Source: Metabacillus endolithicus (GTDB taxonomy: Bacteria > Bacillota > Bacilli > Bacillales > Bacillaceae). From it: a stretch of DNA of 64,000 nucleotides. The translations under genes and the position numbers were made by a program. Shown piece by piece: positions 18,392 to 28,214 of this stretch. Within the stretch, counting starts at the first letter, position 1; the number at the start of each line of letters is the position of its first letter. The DNA lies in NCBI RefSeq assembly GCF_023078335.1, contig NZ_CP095550.1:1240001-1304000 (forward strand), written 5' to 3'. The notes under the pieces are model-generated. The model made no database searches and was not told where the DNA came from. It saw only the letters and a program-made list of their open reading frames with translations.

Positions 18392-18422
18392 AAAACGAAT
18401 CACCGCATCGGTGATTCGTTTT
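18392..18422. terminator. Bidirectional terminator between rnhC and pheT
   Basis: Perfect 14-base arms (AAAACGAATCACCG / CGGTGATTCGTTTT) with a three-base loop between convergent genes. Confidence 0.88.
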
Positions 18423-18428
18423 CTTGTG

Positions 18429-20843
18429 TTATCCTCTTAATGTTGCGCCAGTTTTTTCTTCTACAGCACTCAATACTTTCTCGTGTGCTTTTGATACTTC
18501 TTCATCTGTTAACGTACGTTCAGGATCGAAGTAGCGAAGCGAGAATGCCACTGATTTTTTTCCTTCTTCAAGACGATCGCCTTCATAAAGGTCAAAAACA
18601 GCTACATCTTTCAGCATTTTTCCTCCAGCTTCTTTAATTACCTTTTCAATATCACCAACAATAACATCTTTGTTTACAACAAGCGCAATGTCTCTAGTGA
18701 TAGAAGGATAGCGAGGAATGACTTCAAAACGAGTTTCTTCTACATCTGCTGTTAAAAGATCAACTAATGAAAGTTCAAACACATATGTTTCTGAAAGATC
18801 AAGTTCCTTTTGAACAGTTGGATGAACTTGACCAACAAATCCAACAAGCTTATCTCCGAGGAATACCTCAGCAGTACGTCCTGGATGCATGCCTTCTCGT
18901 TTAGATTGCTTATATTCAATAACATCTGATAAGCCTAATAAATTAACAAGACCATCAATTATTCCTTTAACAACATAAAAATCAACCGGCTTTTTCTCAC
19001 CCTGCCATGAATGTGAATGCCATAGGCCAGTAACAGCTCCTGATAAGCGTTCTTTTTCAAGCGGCTGAACATCTTTTCCTTGTGAAAGGAATACTGAGCC
19101 AATCTCATAAAGTGCCACTTGATCAATTTGTCGAGCCAAATTGTATCGTAACGCATCTAAAAGATGTGGAAGAAGACTTAGACGTAATACACTTCTTTCC
19201 TCACTCATTGGTAAAGCAAGCTTAGTTAGGTCAGATGTTTCAAGTGCATATTTAGGTGCCTTTTCTTCACTAGTTAGTGAATAAGTAATGGCTTGATATA
19301 ATCCTGTACCTTCTAAATAACGGCGAACTTTGCGACGTTTTTCCTGGTAATCAGTTAATTTACCTGGAATTGCTTGACCTACAGGTAATGTTGTTGGGAT
19401 ATTATCATAACCGTAAAGTCTAGCTACTTCTTCTACAAGATCTTCTTCAATTGTAATATCACCACGACGAGTAGGTACAGTTACAATTATTGTAGAGTTA
19501 TCTAGTTCCACTCCAAATTGAAGTCGTTCAAAGATACTCTTCATTTCTTCAGCTGAAATGTTCATGCCAAGTACTCTGTTTACTTTTTCAACCGTTGTTT
19601 TTACAACAACTGGTTCAAAACTTGTAGACCTAACCTCTACTGCTCCTTCTAGCACTTCTCCACCAGCATATAAAGAAATTAATTGTGCTGCACGCTCCGC
19701 AGCTGCAGGAACACGATTAGGATCAACTCCTTTTTCATATCTTGCACTTGCTTCACTTCTTAATCCATGATCTTTTGAAGCTGTGCGAATACGTTGACCA
19801 TTAAACAAAGCAGACTCTAAAAGAATTGTTTTTGTGTCAGATTGGACTTCTGAATTCGCTCCACCCATTACACCAGCTAAAGCAACAGGCTCTGTACCAT
19901 TTGTGATCACTAAATGTTCAGAAGTTAGTGTTCGTTCTTGATCATCAAGTGTAACAATTTTCTCTCCGCCTTTTGCACGACGAACTAAGATTTCCTTAGA
20001 TCCTAAACGGTCATAGTCAAAAGCATGAAGAGGCTGACCGTATTCTAATAGTACAAAGTTTGTAATATCAACCACATTATTATGAGGGCGGATTCCAGCT
20101 GCCATTAAACGTGATTGCATCCATAACGGTGAAGGAGCAATCGTGACATTTTTCATTACTTTTGCGATGTATAATGGATTATCTTCAGTTGCTTCTACAT
20201 TTACTTCAACATAACTCGAAGCTGTCTCTGATGAGCTTTCAAAAGAAATTTCCGGATACTTCACTTCACGATTTAAAATCGCTGCAACTTCATGTGCTAC
20301 CCCTAGCATGCTAAGAGCATCTGCACGGTTTGGAGTTAATCCTAACTCAAGTACAGCATCATCAAGATTTAATTGTTCTAAAGCATCTTTTCCAACTTCT
20401 GCATCATTTGGGAAAACAAAAATACCTTCAGAATATTCCTTCGCTACAAGCTTGCTTTCAATTCCTAGCTCTTGTAATGAGCAAATCATTCCGTTTGACA
20501 CTTCTCCACGAAGCTTGGCTTTTTTGATTTTAAAGTTGCCAGGTAAAACAGCACCTACTGTTGCAACTGCAACCTTTTGTCCTTTATCAACATTTTTAGC
20601 TCCACAAATGATTTGGACAACTTCACCGTTTCCTAAATCCACTTGACATTTATTTAGTTTGTCCGCATCAGGATGTTGTTCTTTTTCTACAACATGACCA
20701 ATAACAACACCCTTCATGCCTTCGTTAAGAACCTCGACACCTTCAACCTCGATACCGCTGCGTGTAATTTTTTCTGCTAATTCATCTGGTGTAATGCCTG
20801 ACAAATCAACATATTCTGCTAACCATTTATATGAAACATACAT
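18429..20843 (-). CDS. pheT: Phenylalanine--tRNA ligase beta subunit
   Basis: Beta chain of the alpha2-beta2 PheRS, carrying tRNA binding and editing. The 804-residue product has the N-terminal EMAP/OB tRNA-binding domain ([19 protein letters not shown], about 45-63), the B3/B4 editing region ([23 protein letters not shown]), the B5 domain and the C-terminal anticodon-binding FDX-ACB domain ([13 protein letters not shown] ... [19 protein letters not shown]). The length is the family's. The ATG at 20843 follows AGGAGG, 16 bases after pheS. The operon is controlled by the pheS T-box. Confidence 0.97.
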   Translation of the reverse strand: MYVSYKWLAEYVDLSGITPDELAEKITRSGIEVEGVEVLNEGMKGVVIGHVVEKEQHPDADKLNKCQVDLGNGEVVQIICGAKNVDKGQKVAVATVGAVLPGNFKIKKAKLRGEVSNGMICSLQELGIESKLVAKEYSEGIFVFPNDAEVGKDALEQLNLDDAVLELGLTPNRADALSMLGVAHEVAAILNREVKYPEISFESSSETASSYVEVNVEATEDNPLYIAKVMKNVTIAPSPLWMQSRLMAAGIRPHNNVVDITNFVLLEYGQPLHAFDYDRLGSKEILVRRAKGGEKIVTLDDQERTLTSEHLVITNGTEPVALAGVMGGANSEVQSDTKTILLESALFNGQRIRTASKDHGLRSEASARYEKGVDPNRVPAAAERAAQLISLYAGGEVLEGAVEVRSTSFEPVVVKTTVEKVNRVLGMNISAEEMKSIFERLQFGVELDNSTIIVTVPTRRGDITIEEDLVEEVARLYGYDNIPTTLPVGQAIPGKLTDYQEKRRKVRRYLEGTGLYQAITYSLTSEEKAPKYALETSDLTKLALPMSEERSVLRLSLLPHLLDALRYNLARQIDQVALYEIGSVFLSQGKDVQPLEKERLSGAVTGLWHSHSWQGEKKPVDFYVVKGIIDGLVNLLGLSDVIEYKQSKREGMHPGRTAEVFLGDKLVGFVGQVHPTVQKELDLSETYVFELSLVDLLTADVEETRFEVIPRYPSITRDIALVVNKDVIVGDIEKVIKEAGGKMLKDVAVFDLYEGDRLEEGKKSVAFSLRYFDPERTLTDEEVSKAHEKVLSAVEEKTGATLRG

Positions 20844-20859
20844 GTTTAAAGCCTCCTAT

Positions 20860-21894
20860 TTACGCTCGTTTAAATTGTTTTAAGAATCGTACATCATCTG
20901 TGTAGAAATGACGAATATCATCGATACCGTACTTTAACATGGCGATACGTTCTGGTCCCATTCCAAATGCAAACCCACTATATTTTTTAGAATCAAAGCC
21001 TGCCATTTCTAGTACATTCGGGTGTACCATTCCTGCTCCAAGGATTTCAATCCATCCTGTACCTTTACATACATTACAGCCTTTACCTCCACATGAGAAA
21101 CATGATACATCAACTTCTACTGAAGGCTCTGTAAATGGGAAAAAGCTAGGACGCAGACGAATTTCACGCTCTTCACCAAACATTTTCTTTGCAAATACTT
21201 CAAGTGTTCCTTTTAAATCACTCATACTAATGTTTTCATCAATAACAAGTCCTTCAATTTGTGTAAATTGATGAGAGTGTGTAGCATCATCGTTATCACG
21301 TCGAAACACTTTACCTGGACAAATAATTTTAACTGGTCCCTTGCCCTCATGCTTTTGCATTGTTCTTGCTTGAACCGGTGAGGTATGTGTACGTAAAAGA
21401 AGTTCTTCAGTAATATAGAAAGAATCCTGCATATCACGAGCTGGATGACCTTTTGGAAGGTTTAAAGCTTCAAAGTTGTAATAATCAGTTTCAACCTCTG
21501 GACCCTCGGCAATTTGATAGCCCATTCCAAGGAAAAGATCTTCAATCTCTTCAATAACCGCAGTGATTGGGTGATGATTTCCTACTCTTACAGGACGACC
21601 TGGTAACGTAACATCAATCGTTTCTGTTGCTAGCTTTTGCTCAACAGCGAGCTGTTCTAAATGCTCCTGCTTACTAGAAATAGACGTAGCAATTGCTTCT
21701 CTTACTTCATTTGCTAACGCACCCATTACTGGACGTTCTTCAGCTGAAAGCTTACCCATTCCACGTAATACTTCTGTAATTGGACCTTTCTTTCCTAAAT
21801 AAGCGACACGAATGTCATTTAAAGCTTTTAAATCCTGCGCTTGTTCTACTTTTTCAAGCGCTTCTTGTTGAAGCTGTTTTAATTGCTCCTGCAT
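20860..21894 (-). CDS. pheS: Phenylalanine--tRNA ligase alpha subunit
   Basis: Catalytic class II subunit of PheRS. The 344-residue product has the N-terminal coiled coil and the class II motifs: motif 2 [19 protein letters not shown] and motif 3 [35 protein letters not shown] insertion is typical of Bacillus PheS. The start is ATG 21894 (MQEQLKQLQ), after AAAGGAGG. A 16-residue upstream extension lies in leader RNA. First gene of pheST, preceded by a Phe T-box. Confidence 0.97.
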   Translation of the reverse strand: MQEQLKQLQQEALEKVEQAQDLKALNDIRVAYLGKKGPITEVLRGMGKLSAEERPVMGALANEVREAIATSISSKQEHLEQLAVEQKLATETIDVTLPGRPVRVGNHHPITAVIEEIEDLFLGMGYQIAEGPEVETDYYNFEALNLPKGHPARDMQDSFYITEELLLRTHTSPVQARTMQKHEGKGPVKIICPGKVFRRDNDDATHSHQFTQIEGLVIDENISMSDLKGTLEVFAKKMFGEEREIRLRPSFFPFTEPSVEVDVSCFSCGGKGCNVCKGTGWIEILGAGMVHPNVLEMAGFDSKKYSGFAFGMGPERIAMLKYGIDDIRHFYTDDVRFLKQFKRA

Positions 21895-21947
21895 GTTGTT
21901 TCCTCCTTTATTTAAAAAGCGTATTAGCAGCTTTTTTTGCAAAATAA

Positions 21948-22269
21948 AAAACTCGCCCCATAAAAGGGACGAGTTGAATTCGCGTTACCACCCTTGTTAA
22001 TCATACTAAAAAAATACTTAGTACAACTCACTTCATTTCCATAACGGTAAAAACCGGAACACCTTTACGTTTTTAGAGGTCGGATGTTGGAGAGAGGTCG
22101 GATAAACCATTACTTCCAAAACCGATTCCATACGGTCCTAGTGTCAACTCGAGAGATGAATTCATTTACTTCAATCTAAAAAATGCTTTCAGTCAAGGCA
22201 TTTTCTCCCTGGGTAGACGAACTGTAAAGTACTAGTCTCTGTCATCGTTTTTTAAGCTTATGTAATTTC
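21948..22269 (-). promoter_or_regulatory. T-box leader of pheST (phenylalanine, UUC specifier)
   Basis: On the minus strand, Stem I begins GATGACAGAGACTAGTAC and includes the AGGGAGA-type loop. The specifier loop GAATTCATC offers the Phe codon UUC (22158-22160). The T-box bulge GGGTGGTAACGCG lies at 21981-21993, just before the terminator. Uncharged tRNA-Phe binding would favour the antiterminator and raise pheST expression. Confidence 0.93.
21950..21975 (-). terminator. T-box terminator of pheST leader
   Basis: Arms AACTCGCCCC and GGGACGAGTT (with G-U), six-base loop, followed by TTTTTTATTTT on the minus strand. Confidence 0.88.
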
Positions 22270-22275
22270 TATCTT

Positions 22276-22304
22276 ATTATAATCAAACTCTTTTGTTCCC
22301 GCAA
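22276..22304 (-). promoter_or_regulatory. SigA promoter of pheST
   Basis: TTGCGG (22299-22304), 17-base spacer, perfect TATAAT (22276-22281) on the minus strand. It begins just after the end of the upstream methyltransferase gene. Confidence 0.75.
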
Positions 22305-22309
22305 CCTGC

Positions 22310-23068
22310 CTAACCACGTAAATGATAAAGTAATATTCCTGTTGCAATGGCCACGTTTAACGATTCTGCCCCTCCATATATAGGTATATACAGATTTTTT
22401 GATGTTTTTTGTAATAATTTATTGTGTACCCCACTACCTTCATTGCCAACTATTAAGCAGAATTCCTCAGCAGGAGCAGCTTCTTTATAACTCTGCCCAT
22501 TTTGTAATGAAGTACCGTAAGTAGGAATTTGCTTTTCATTGTAAACATCGATCCATTCTTCTAAATTACCTTTTGCAATTGGAAGATGAAAGAGTGAACC
22601 TTGACTTGAACGGATAACTTTTGAATTATAATGATCAACAGTTCCTTCACCTAATATTATTCCATCAACGCCCGCCGCGTCCGCTGTGCGTATAATTGTT
22701 CCTAAATTTCCTGGATCTTGAACACTGTCTATTAATAAAACTTTACTCCATGATTGTGGAGAGTGCTCTCGTTGGAATTCACATATAGCAGCTACTCCTT
22801 GTGGTGCTTCTGTATCACTAATGGCTTTCATAACATCCTTTGTAACAAGTATTAAGTTTAAATTATCAACGTTTAAATGAGGAGGAAGCGACATTTCTTC
22901 CGAAACAATTAATAACTTAATCATCTCTTTCGTTTTTAAAGCCTCTTCAATTAAATGTAGCCCTTCTATAAGAAATGTACCGGTTGCTTCACGTTCTTTT
23001 TTTGTATGTAATTTTTTCCACTGCTTTACTTTTGGATTTTTGACTGATTCTATTCGATCCACTTTCAT
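22310..23068 (-). CDS. ysgA: TrmH/SpoU-family RNA 2'-O-methyltransferase
   Basis: A 252-residue SPOUT-class methyltransferase acting on rRNA or tRNA. The exact target is not readable. The N-terminal RNA substrate-binding domain (KVKQWKKLHTKKEREATGTFLIEG) precedes the knotted catalytic domain: LLIDSVQDPGNLGTIIRTADAAG (about 128-150), IVGNEGSGV and LNVAIATGILLY (SAM-binding knot). B. subtilis YsgA has the same place and length. It sits upstream of the pheST promoter, so it may be transcribed separately. Confidence 0.92.
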   Translation of the reverse strand: MKVDRIESVKNPKVKQWKKLHTKKEREATGTFLIEGLHLIEEALKTKEMIKLLIVSEEMSLPPHLNVDNLNLILVTKDVMKAISDTEAPQGVAAICEFQREHSPQSWSKVLLIDSVQDPGNLGTIIRTADAAGVDGIILGEGTVDHYNSKVIRSSQGSLFHLPIAKGNLEEWIDVYNEKQIPTYGTSLQNGQSYKEAAPAEEFCLIVGNEGSGVHNKLLQKTSKNLYIPIYGGAESLNVAIATGILLYHLRG

Positions 23069-23226
23069 ACTCCTTTAATAACAATTCCATTTTCTCTTTC
23101 CAATCATACATAATTATAGCCTAATTAACAAATTCTAAAATTAAATGCGGAGAAGCCTTGATACTTTACATAAGTTTTACTAATCAAGGAACGAAGCTAG
23201 AACCAATTAAAAAGGAGTGTGCTACA

Positions 23227-23445
23227 TTGAATTTAAATCTACGTCATGCAGTTATCTCAAATGTTTCAGGAAATACGCAAGATCAATTACAAGACACGAT
23301 TGTTGATGCGATACAAAGCGGTGAAGAAAAAATGCTACCAGGCTTAGGTGTTCTTTTCGAAGTGATTTGGCAAAATGCTAATAATGAAGATAAAAAAGAA
23401 ATGTTAACAATGTTAGAGCAAGGTCTAAACAAAAACGTTCAATAA
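23227..23445 (+). CDS. sspI: Small acid-soluble spore protein SspI
   Basis: A 72-residue minor spore protein made in the forespore. The core [20 protein letters not shown] and [18 protein letters not shown] are nearly identical to B. subtilis SspI, which supports a sporulating host. The TTG at 23227 follows AAAGGAGTG with good spacing. A longer frame reaching back to 23158 is unsupported. A SigG promoter is expected, but I could not see a convincing one. It ends in a strong shared terminator. Confidence 0.95.
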   Translation: MNLNLRHAVISNVSGNTQDQLQDTIVDAIQSGEEKMLPGLGVLFEVIWQNANNEDKKEMLTMLEQGLNKNVQ

Positions 23446-23489
23446 AAATAAGAAATGCTGGGGACATTTCCCCAGCATTTCTTATTTTT
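23444..23489. terminator. Bidirectional terminator between sspI and the M42 peptidase
   Basis: Perfect 20-base arms (23444-23463 and 23470-23489), six-base loop, between convergent genes. It is the longest perfect terminator stem in the window. Confidence 0.9.
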
Positions 23490-24573
23490 AATCAAATGTA
23501 ATTTTGTTTACTGTGTCACGATCTAATTTTTTTACTACTTCAGTAATTAATTTTACGGCATTTTCATAATCATCACGATGAAGCATTGCTGCATGTGAGT
23601 GAATGTAGCGAGTAGCGATTGTAATAGATAAAGCAGGTACCCCGTTTGCTGAGATATGAATCGCACCTGAATCAGTACCGCCACCTGCAATCGCATCAAA
23701 TTGATATGGAATACTTAATTCATCAGCTGTATCTGTTACTAAATCACGCAAACCTTTATGAGATACCATTGAGGCATCATAAAGAATTATTTGTGGACCT
23801 TCACCCATTTTACTTGCTGCTTCCTTATCTGATATACCCGGAGTATCTCCAGCAATACCTACGTCAACACCGAAAGCAATATCAGGCTCAATCATGTTAG
23901 CCGAAGTTCTTGCTCCACGTAAGCCTACTTCTTCTTGAACAGTTCCAACACCATATACTACGTTTGGATGATCCGTTCCTTTTAAATTCTTTAATACATC
24001 GATTGCAATCGCACAGCCAATTCGGTTGTCCCAAGCTTTTGCAAGAAGAAATTTCTCGTTTTTCATAACTGTAAATTCAAAATAAGGAACAACTTGATCA
24101 CCTGGTTTCACACCAAATTCTAAAGCTTCCTCACGACTTGTTGCACCAATATCAATAAACATATCTTTAATGTCCACCGGTTTTTTACGAGCCTCAGGAG
24201 GTAAGATATGTGGAGGCTTAGAGCCGATAATTCCAGTTACGTCACCTTTACTTGTCACAATCGTCACACGTTGTGCAAGCATTACCTGTGACCACCATCC
24301 TCCAACTGTTTGAAAACGAAGAAAACCTTTGTCATCAATTTGTGTCACCATAAATCCTACTTCATCTAAGTGGCCCGCAATCATAATCTTAGGTCCGTTT
24401 TCTTGTCCAACCTTTTTAGCAATTAAGCTTCCTAAATGATCTGTTGTCACTTCATCAGAATATTGAGTTATGTATTTTTTCATTACATCACGAACTTCAC
24501 GCTCGTTTCCAGGTATGCCTTTTGCATCTGTTAAATCTTTTAGCATTGTTAACGTTTCATCTAGCTTTGTCAT
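23488..24573 (-). CDS. ysdC: M42 family metallo-aminopeptidase
   Basis: A cytosolic dinuclear-metal aminopeptidase of the M42 (TET/PepA-like glutamyl aminopeptidase) family, often mis-described as an endoglucanase. The 361-residue product shows the family metal ligands: [13 protein letters not shown] (His, Asp), [15 protein letters not shown] (Asp), [10 protein letters not shown] (catalytic and ligand Glu), [13 protein letters not shown] (Asp) and [16 protein letters not shown] (His). The ATG at 24573 follows AAGGAGG with seven-base spacing. An eight-codon upstream extension overlaps that SD. Peptide substrate is unknown. Confidence 0.93.
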   Translation of the reverse strand: MTKLDETLTMLKDLTDAKGIPGNEREVRDVMKKYITQYSDEVTTDHLGSLIAKKVGQENGPKIMIAGHLDEVGFMVTQIDDKGFLRFQTVGGWWSQVMLAQRVTIVTSKGDVTGIIGSKPPHILPPEARKKPVDIKDMFIDIGATSREEALEFGVKPGDQVVPYFEFTVMKNEKFLLAKAWDNRIGCAIAIDVLKNLKGTDHPNVVYGVGTVQEEVGLRGARTSANMIEPDIAFGVDVGIAGDTPGISDKEAASKMGEGPQIILYDASMVSHKGLRDLVTDTADELSIPYQFDAIAGGGTDSGAIHISANGVPALSITIATRYIHSHAAMLHRDDYENAVKLITEVVKKLDRDTVNKITFD

Positions 24574-24645
24574 TATGTTGCCTCCTTCTATTAACAATCA
24601 TATTCATTATACAACAAGTATTTAGTCGAAAGAAAATAGCACGGT

Positions 24646-25134
24646 TTAATAACCTTGCTCCTGTCTTTGATGATTCACTTCATTTTTTGAAATATATGCT
24701 TCTTCCACTTGCTTTGATGAAAAACCTAACAATTTTCCAAGCAGTAAATATTCTTCAAACATCTCTTTATAGGTTGCGTGAGATTGATCTTTTTTAAAAG
24801 CTTGAATTGTTTCATATACCTTTAAAAATTGTTCTGTTATCGTTCGATCCGCTTGTACCTCATTTAAATCTAACAACCTATTTACTTTCATCTCTAATCC
24901 CAATGACAGGATAAAATGGATGCCATCTACATATTCTTCTAATATAACGGAAGTTGATGCAGATGGCTTTAAACTCCAAAATTTAAAGCATCTTGTTTCA
25001 TTAGCTAACTCTCCGACTTCAACTAATAATGCTAATACTTTTCGCTCAATTAAATTTTCATTTTGTAGTTGGTGCTGAGCTTCTATTTTGCTGTCTAATT
25101 CTTGCTGCATGTTAAATAGTATTGAAAAGTTCAT
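24646..25134 (-). CDS. Dimeric dUTP diphosphatase (DUTPase_2 family)
   Basis: An all-alpha dUTPase related to MazG, which hydrolyses dUTP to dUMP and keeps uracil out of DNA. Family marks are EVGELANETRCFKFWS (metal-binding E-x-x-E type motif, about residues 42-57) and the second metal motif EEYVDGIHFILSLG (about 66-79). There are 162 residues from ATG 25134, which is eight bases after GGGGG. The ATG 15 bases upstream lies within the ribosome site. This family is also common in phages, but here it sits between ysdC and ysdB in an otherwise core region. Confidence 0.88.
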   Translation of the reverse strand: MNFSILFNMQQELDSKIEAQHQLQNENLIERKVLALLVEVGELANETRCFKFWSLKPSASTSVILEEYVDGIHFILSLGLEMKVNRLLDLNEVQADRTITEQFLKVYETIQAFKKDQSHATYKEMFEEYLLLGKLLGFSSKQVEEAYISKNEVNHQRQEQGY

Positions 25135-25253
25135 GAACTTATCCCCCATTAAAAAAATCTCTTCAAAAAAATTATAACAAATTGAGAAAAACTTGAAACC
25201 TTTTCTACCTTTATTCGTATATAAGGAAAATTACCCTGAGGAGGGGTTAGCAA

Positions 25254-25646
25254 ATGATTGTGATAATTTTACGATTACTTTTAATCGTTATCATCCTATT
25301 TCTGCTTTATTCAGGTTTTAAATATTTATTTAACCCAAAACGAAAGCTTGAATTAGCTCATGAACAAAAGCAATTTTATTTTTTAGATGATAAAGAAAAT
25401 GTAAGAAAAAACTTCCTTCTCACCTATAAGGGCGCATTATTTGAAGGAGAAAAATATCTAGGGACAACAACTAACGCTTTCGAGGTCGTGTCAGTCTTTA
25501 TATGGACAAAATCAACTAGCAGCTTACAATTTAACATTGGATGATTTTAATACTATTGAGGAAGAAGTAAAAAAACGTTATCCATTTTCTAAAGTTGATT
25601 GGAAAAGCCTATTAAGGAATTGTTAATTAAAAAACGTGAAAATTGA
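25254..25646 (+). pseudogene. ysdB: YsdB family protein (two frameshifts, probably sequencing indels)
   Basis: YsdB is a sigma-W-regulon protein of unknown function in B. subtilis. The start ATG 25254 follows GAGGAGGGG. The N-terminus has one membrane segment (about residues 2-20), followed by FNPKRKLELAHEQKQFYFLDDKENVRKNFLLTYKG split over this conserved block. The frame is lost after FEVVSVFIW near 25503-25507, resumes as QNQLAAYNLTLDDFNTIEEEVKKRYPFSKVDW, and is lost again near 25608. The conserved tail PIKELLIKK then ends at TGA 25646. The total of 393 bases equals 131 codons, matching the 130-residue family, so the shifts cancel. Confidence 0.8.
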
Positions 25647-25656
25647 TACAATACAA

Positions 25657-25687
25657 AAAAGCTTGAGATGATTTTTCTCAAGCTTTT
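25657..25687. terminator. Bidirectional terminator between ysdB and the TVP38-like gene
   Basis: Perfect 12-base arms (AAAAGCTTGAGA and complement), seven-base loop, between convergent genes. It overlaps the last bases of the downstream stop. Confidence 0.8.
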
Positions 25688-26288
25688 ATGCTTTTTCCTT
25701 CACAAAAAAATCGCTCCATTTAATAAAGGCCTGTTTTTCTCTAAAAAAATAAATTAATGCTAGTAACATCATAACAATGCCAGCGATTACTAATGGTGAT
25801 AGAGTTTGAATGGAAGCACCTAAACAAGTAAAACAAAGAGTTGACGGAATATGTGTTAAAAACGATACCTTCGTATAACGACGAAATGTTTTTGTTTTGT
25901 CTAAAATACATAAAGAAATCAGAGAAAAGTTAACAAAAGGAATAACTCTTAAAATGATAATTTGCATAATTGATAAGTTTGTATAAGCTCCCAACCATTT
26001 CTCTTTCATCTTAACAAATCGATTAATAAAAATCGGAAAGAGTTTGGAGAAAAAATAAAATGTAATACTAGCACATGTTAGTCCAATGACAGAATACAAC
26101 GATCCAGGAAGTGTACCAAATAAGATCCCACCTGCTAAACATACTACCGCTACAGGAATAAGAAGAAACTGCCTAATAATATGAAACAAAATAAAGACCA
26201 CGGGCGCAAAAAATCCAGTTGTTTCAATAGCTGTTAATACAGTGGAGGTTGCGAGTTGAATCTTCATCACCACTTTCATGTTTGCCAT
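25686..26288 (-). CDS. TVP38/TMEM64 family membrane protein
   Basis: A 200-residue DedA-related (VTT domain) integral membrane protein with about five hydrophobic segments. The family region IIRQFLLIPVAVVCLAGGILFG followed by GSLYSVIGLTCASITFYFFSK lies at about 37-81, and RVIPFVNFSLIS at about 114. DedA/VTT proteins include lipid carrier flippases and envelope stress factors, but no specific substrate can be assigned. No good ribosome site precedes the ATG at 26288. ATG 26279 or a nearby start is possible. Confidence 0.8.
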   Translation of the reverse strand: MANMKVVMKIQLATSTVLTAIETTGFFAPVVFILFHIIRQFLLIPVAVVCLAGGILFGTLPGSLYSVIGLTCASITFYFFSKLFPIFINRFVKMKEKWLGAYTNLSIMQIIILRVIPFVNFSLISLCILDKTKTFRRYTKVSFLTHIPSTLCFTCLGASIQTLSPLVIAGIVMMLLALIYFFREKQAFIKWSDFFVKEKA

Positions 26289-26337
26289 TCTAGAGGTTTG
26301 TAGTGTTTGTTTCCATTTTACGAGAAGGTGTATGAGT

Positions 26338-26607
26338 TTATGCTAATCGAACAGATAAATAAACAAAAAGACCGATATGTACCAAAGTTAAAATAGGCAG
26401 CCCATATTTAAATGAAGAATGCTTTGTTTTGTGTCGGAAAGTCCTCATAGCTAAATAGCTACCTAAAGCTCCTCCAATAGCAGCAACAAGCCAAAGCGTT
26501 GACTCCTTAATCCTCCATTCTCCTTTTTTAGCTCGATTCTTATCCATGCCCATTATCGTAAAACCAATAAGATTTATTAATAAATAAAAACCAATTAGAT
26601 AGGTCAT
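26338..26607 (-). CDS. ysdA: DUF1294 membrane protein YsdA
   Basis: An 89-residue protein of unknown function with two to three membrane segments. The conserved DUF1294 block MGMDKNRAKKGEWRIKESTLW precedes GGALGSYLAMRTFRHKTKHSSF. It lies just downstream of rplT, as in B. subtilis. The ATG at 26607 follows AAAGGAG. Confidence 0.88.
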   Translation of the reverse strand: MTYLIGFYLLINLIGFTIMGMDKNRAKKGEWRIKESTLWLVAAIGGALGSYLAMRTFRHKTKHSSFKYGLPILTLVHIGLFVYLSVRLA

Positions 26608-26650
26608 GTTTTTCTCCTTTGTTTTTATATAAATAGTAGCCCATTCTATG

Positions 26651-26685
26651 AAAAAAGAGCTAACTCATTTAAGAGTCAGCTCTTT
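26651..26685 (-). terminator. Terminator of infC-rpmI-rplT
   Basis: Thirteen-base stem with one G-U or mismatch (AAAGAGCTAACTC / GAGTCAGCTCTTT), loop of six, then TTTTTT on the minus strand, directly after the rplT stop. Confidence 0.85.
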
Positions 26686-26694
26686 CGCGTTCAA

Positions 26695-27054
26695 TTATTT
26701 GTTAAGCTGTGCTTTAGCAGCATCTGCTAATTGAGCAAATGCTTTTTCATCAGCAATTGCTAAGTCAGCAAGCATTTTGCGGTTTACTTCGATACCAGCA
26801 AGCTTTAATCCGTGCATTAAACGGCTGTAAGAAAGACCATTTACACGAGCAGCTGCATTGATACGAGTGATCCATAACTTACGGAAATCGCGTTTCTTTT
26901 GACGACGATCACGGTAAGCATACATCCATGATTTCATTACTTGTTGGTTTGCAACTTTGTATAATCTATGTTTAGAACCGAAATAACCTTTAGCTAATTT
27001 TAATACTTTTTTACGACGTTTACGTGAAACGATACCGCCTTTTACTCTTGGCAT
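26695..27054 (-). CDS. rplT: Large ribosomal subunit protein bL20
   Basis: Binds 23S rRNA early in 50S assembly and represses its own operon by binding the leader RNA. The 119-residue, very basic protein starts [26 protein letters not shown], interrupted nowhere, and contains the family [15 protein letters not shown]. The ATG at 27054 follows AGGAGGG. Last gene of infC-rpmI-rplT. Confidence 0.98.
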   Translation of the reverse strand: MPRVKGGIVSRKRRKKVLKLAKGYFGSKHRLYKVANQQVMKSWMYAYRDRRQKKRDFRKLWITRINAAARVNGLSYSRLMHGLKLAGIEVNRKMLADLAIADEKAFAQLADAAKAQLNK

Positions 27055-27085
27055 GTAAATTCCCTCCTATATTACGATGGTCCGA

Positions 27086-27286
27086 TTATTTAAGATTGTC
27101 TAATAAATGACGAATACGTTTGAAATCGCCTTTGCTTACTACAGTTGATTTACGTAATTTACGTTTAGCTTTTGTAGATTTGTTAGCGAATAAGTGACTT
27201 GTGTAAGCATGTGAACGTTTAAGTTTACCAGAGCCTGTTCTTTTGAAACGCTTAGCAGCTCCACGGTGAGTTTTCATTTTTGGCAT
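27086..27286 (-). CDS. rpmI: Large ribosomal subunit protein bL35
   Basis: A 66-residue basic ribosomal protein opening [20 protein letters not shown] and ending [10 protein letters not shown](K), standard for the family. The ATG at 27286 follows AAGGAGG. It lies between infC and rplT, 21 bases after the infC stop. Confidence 0.98.
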   Translation of the reverse strand: MPKMKTHRGAAKRFKRTGSGKLKRSHAYTSHLFANKSTKAKRKLRKSTVVSKGDFKRIRHLLDNLK

Positions 27287-27307
27287 AAGGTATTCCTCCT
27301 TAAGGGA

Positions 27308-27828
27308 TTATTGCTTTTCATTTTTCGGTGCTAAAACTAGGAACATGCTACGACCATCCATTTTTGGATGTGATTCAATCGTACTTAAATCAGCACATTC
27401 TGCAGAGAAACGATCAAGCACCTTTTGACCGATTCCTTTATGAGTGATTGCACGGCCTTTAAAGCGGATAGAAGCTTTTACTTTATCGCCTTTTTCTAAG
27501 AATTTACGTGCATTTCGAAGCTTAGTGTTAAAATCATGTTCATCGATTGTTGAACCAAGCGAACCTCTTTAAGATTAATAATCTTTTGATTTTTACGTGC
27601 TTCTTTTTCTTTCTTTTGCTGTTCGAAACGAAATTTACCGTAATCCATGATGCGGCATACAGGAGGCTTCGCATTAGGAGCTACTAAAACTAAATCTAGA
27701 TTAGCTCTTGTTGCAATTTCTAAAGCCTCTTGGCGAGATTTAATTCCAAGCTGATCTCCGTTGGCACCGATTAGACGAACCTCACGTGCGCGAATTCCGT
27801 CATTTACCATCATATCTTTGCTAATAAT
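27308..27828 (-). pseudogene. infC: Translation initiation factor IF-3 (frameshifted, probably a sequencing indel)
   Basis: IF-3 binds the 30S subunit and checks start codons. The N-domain ([15 protein letters not shown] ... [20 protein letters not shown]) is intact up to INLKEVRL. There, near 27553-27560, one base is missing. The C-domain ([23 protein letters not shown] ... KGRAITH ... [19 protein letters not shown]) continues in another frame to TAA 27308. With one base added the gene has 174 codons, the family size. The likely start is an ATT (27828 or 27825), after GGAGGTGG, giving ISKDMMVND like B. subtilis. The gene is essential, so a real frameshift is very unlikely. Confidence 0.92.
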
Positions 27829-27904
27829 TAGCCACCTCCAAGGTTTTTTAAAAACTGAATAGTGATTTTAAATCCGGTTTTGTAGGTCACGGTTCTTTTA
27901 TTTT

Positions 27905-28052
27905 TCAGGAAAAATAAAAAAGCGTGGACGCAAAACACCCACACTACGATTGTTATCATCTATCATCGCAACCTGCCAACTACAAACGGATGTGTCAATC
28001 AGGTGAGAAGCGGGTGCTTCTACTTGTATATATAAAAGACTATTCAATTACC
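27905..28052 (-). promoter_or_regulatory. Ribosomal protein L20 leader of infC-rpmI-rplT
   Basis: The minus-strand leader contains AGAAGCACCCGCTTCTCACCTG, ACACATCCGTTTGTAGTTGG and a terminator hairpin (plus-strand 27921-27945, AGCGTGGACGC/ACACCCACACT) followed by TTTTTTATTTTT. Order and sequence fit the known Bacillus L20 leader, where excess L20 promotes premature termination. Confidence 0.88.
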
Positions 28053-28058
28053 TTGAAA

Positions 28059-28087
28059 ATTATAACACCATTACTAGTTTGTTGCAA
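28059..28087 (-). promoter_or_regulatory. SigA promoter of infC operon
   Basis: TTGCAA (28082-28087), 17-base spacer, perfect TATAAT (28059-28064), minus strand, directly upstream of the L20 leader. Confidence 0.8.
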
Positions 28088-28175
28088 GTAAGTACTGTAT
28101 GTTTTTTAACAACATAAGTTATTCTAACAGAACGATTTCATTCATGCAATAACTTTTTTAATTAGTTAATGTATG

Positions 28176-28211
28176 AAAAAACAGTAGGGCCTAATGCCTC
28201 TACTGTTTTTT
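28176..28211 (-). terminator. Terminator of thrS
   Basis: Arms AAAAAACAGTAG and CTACTGTTTTTT with an internal GGC/GCC extension, four bases after the thrS stop. Confidence 0.85.
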
Positions 28212-28214
28212 ACA

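Noticed and set aside
23158..23226. Longer SspI starting at an upstream TTG
   Set aside because: SspI proteins are about 71 residues and begin MNLNLRHA-like. The extension runs through the ribosome site.
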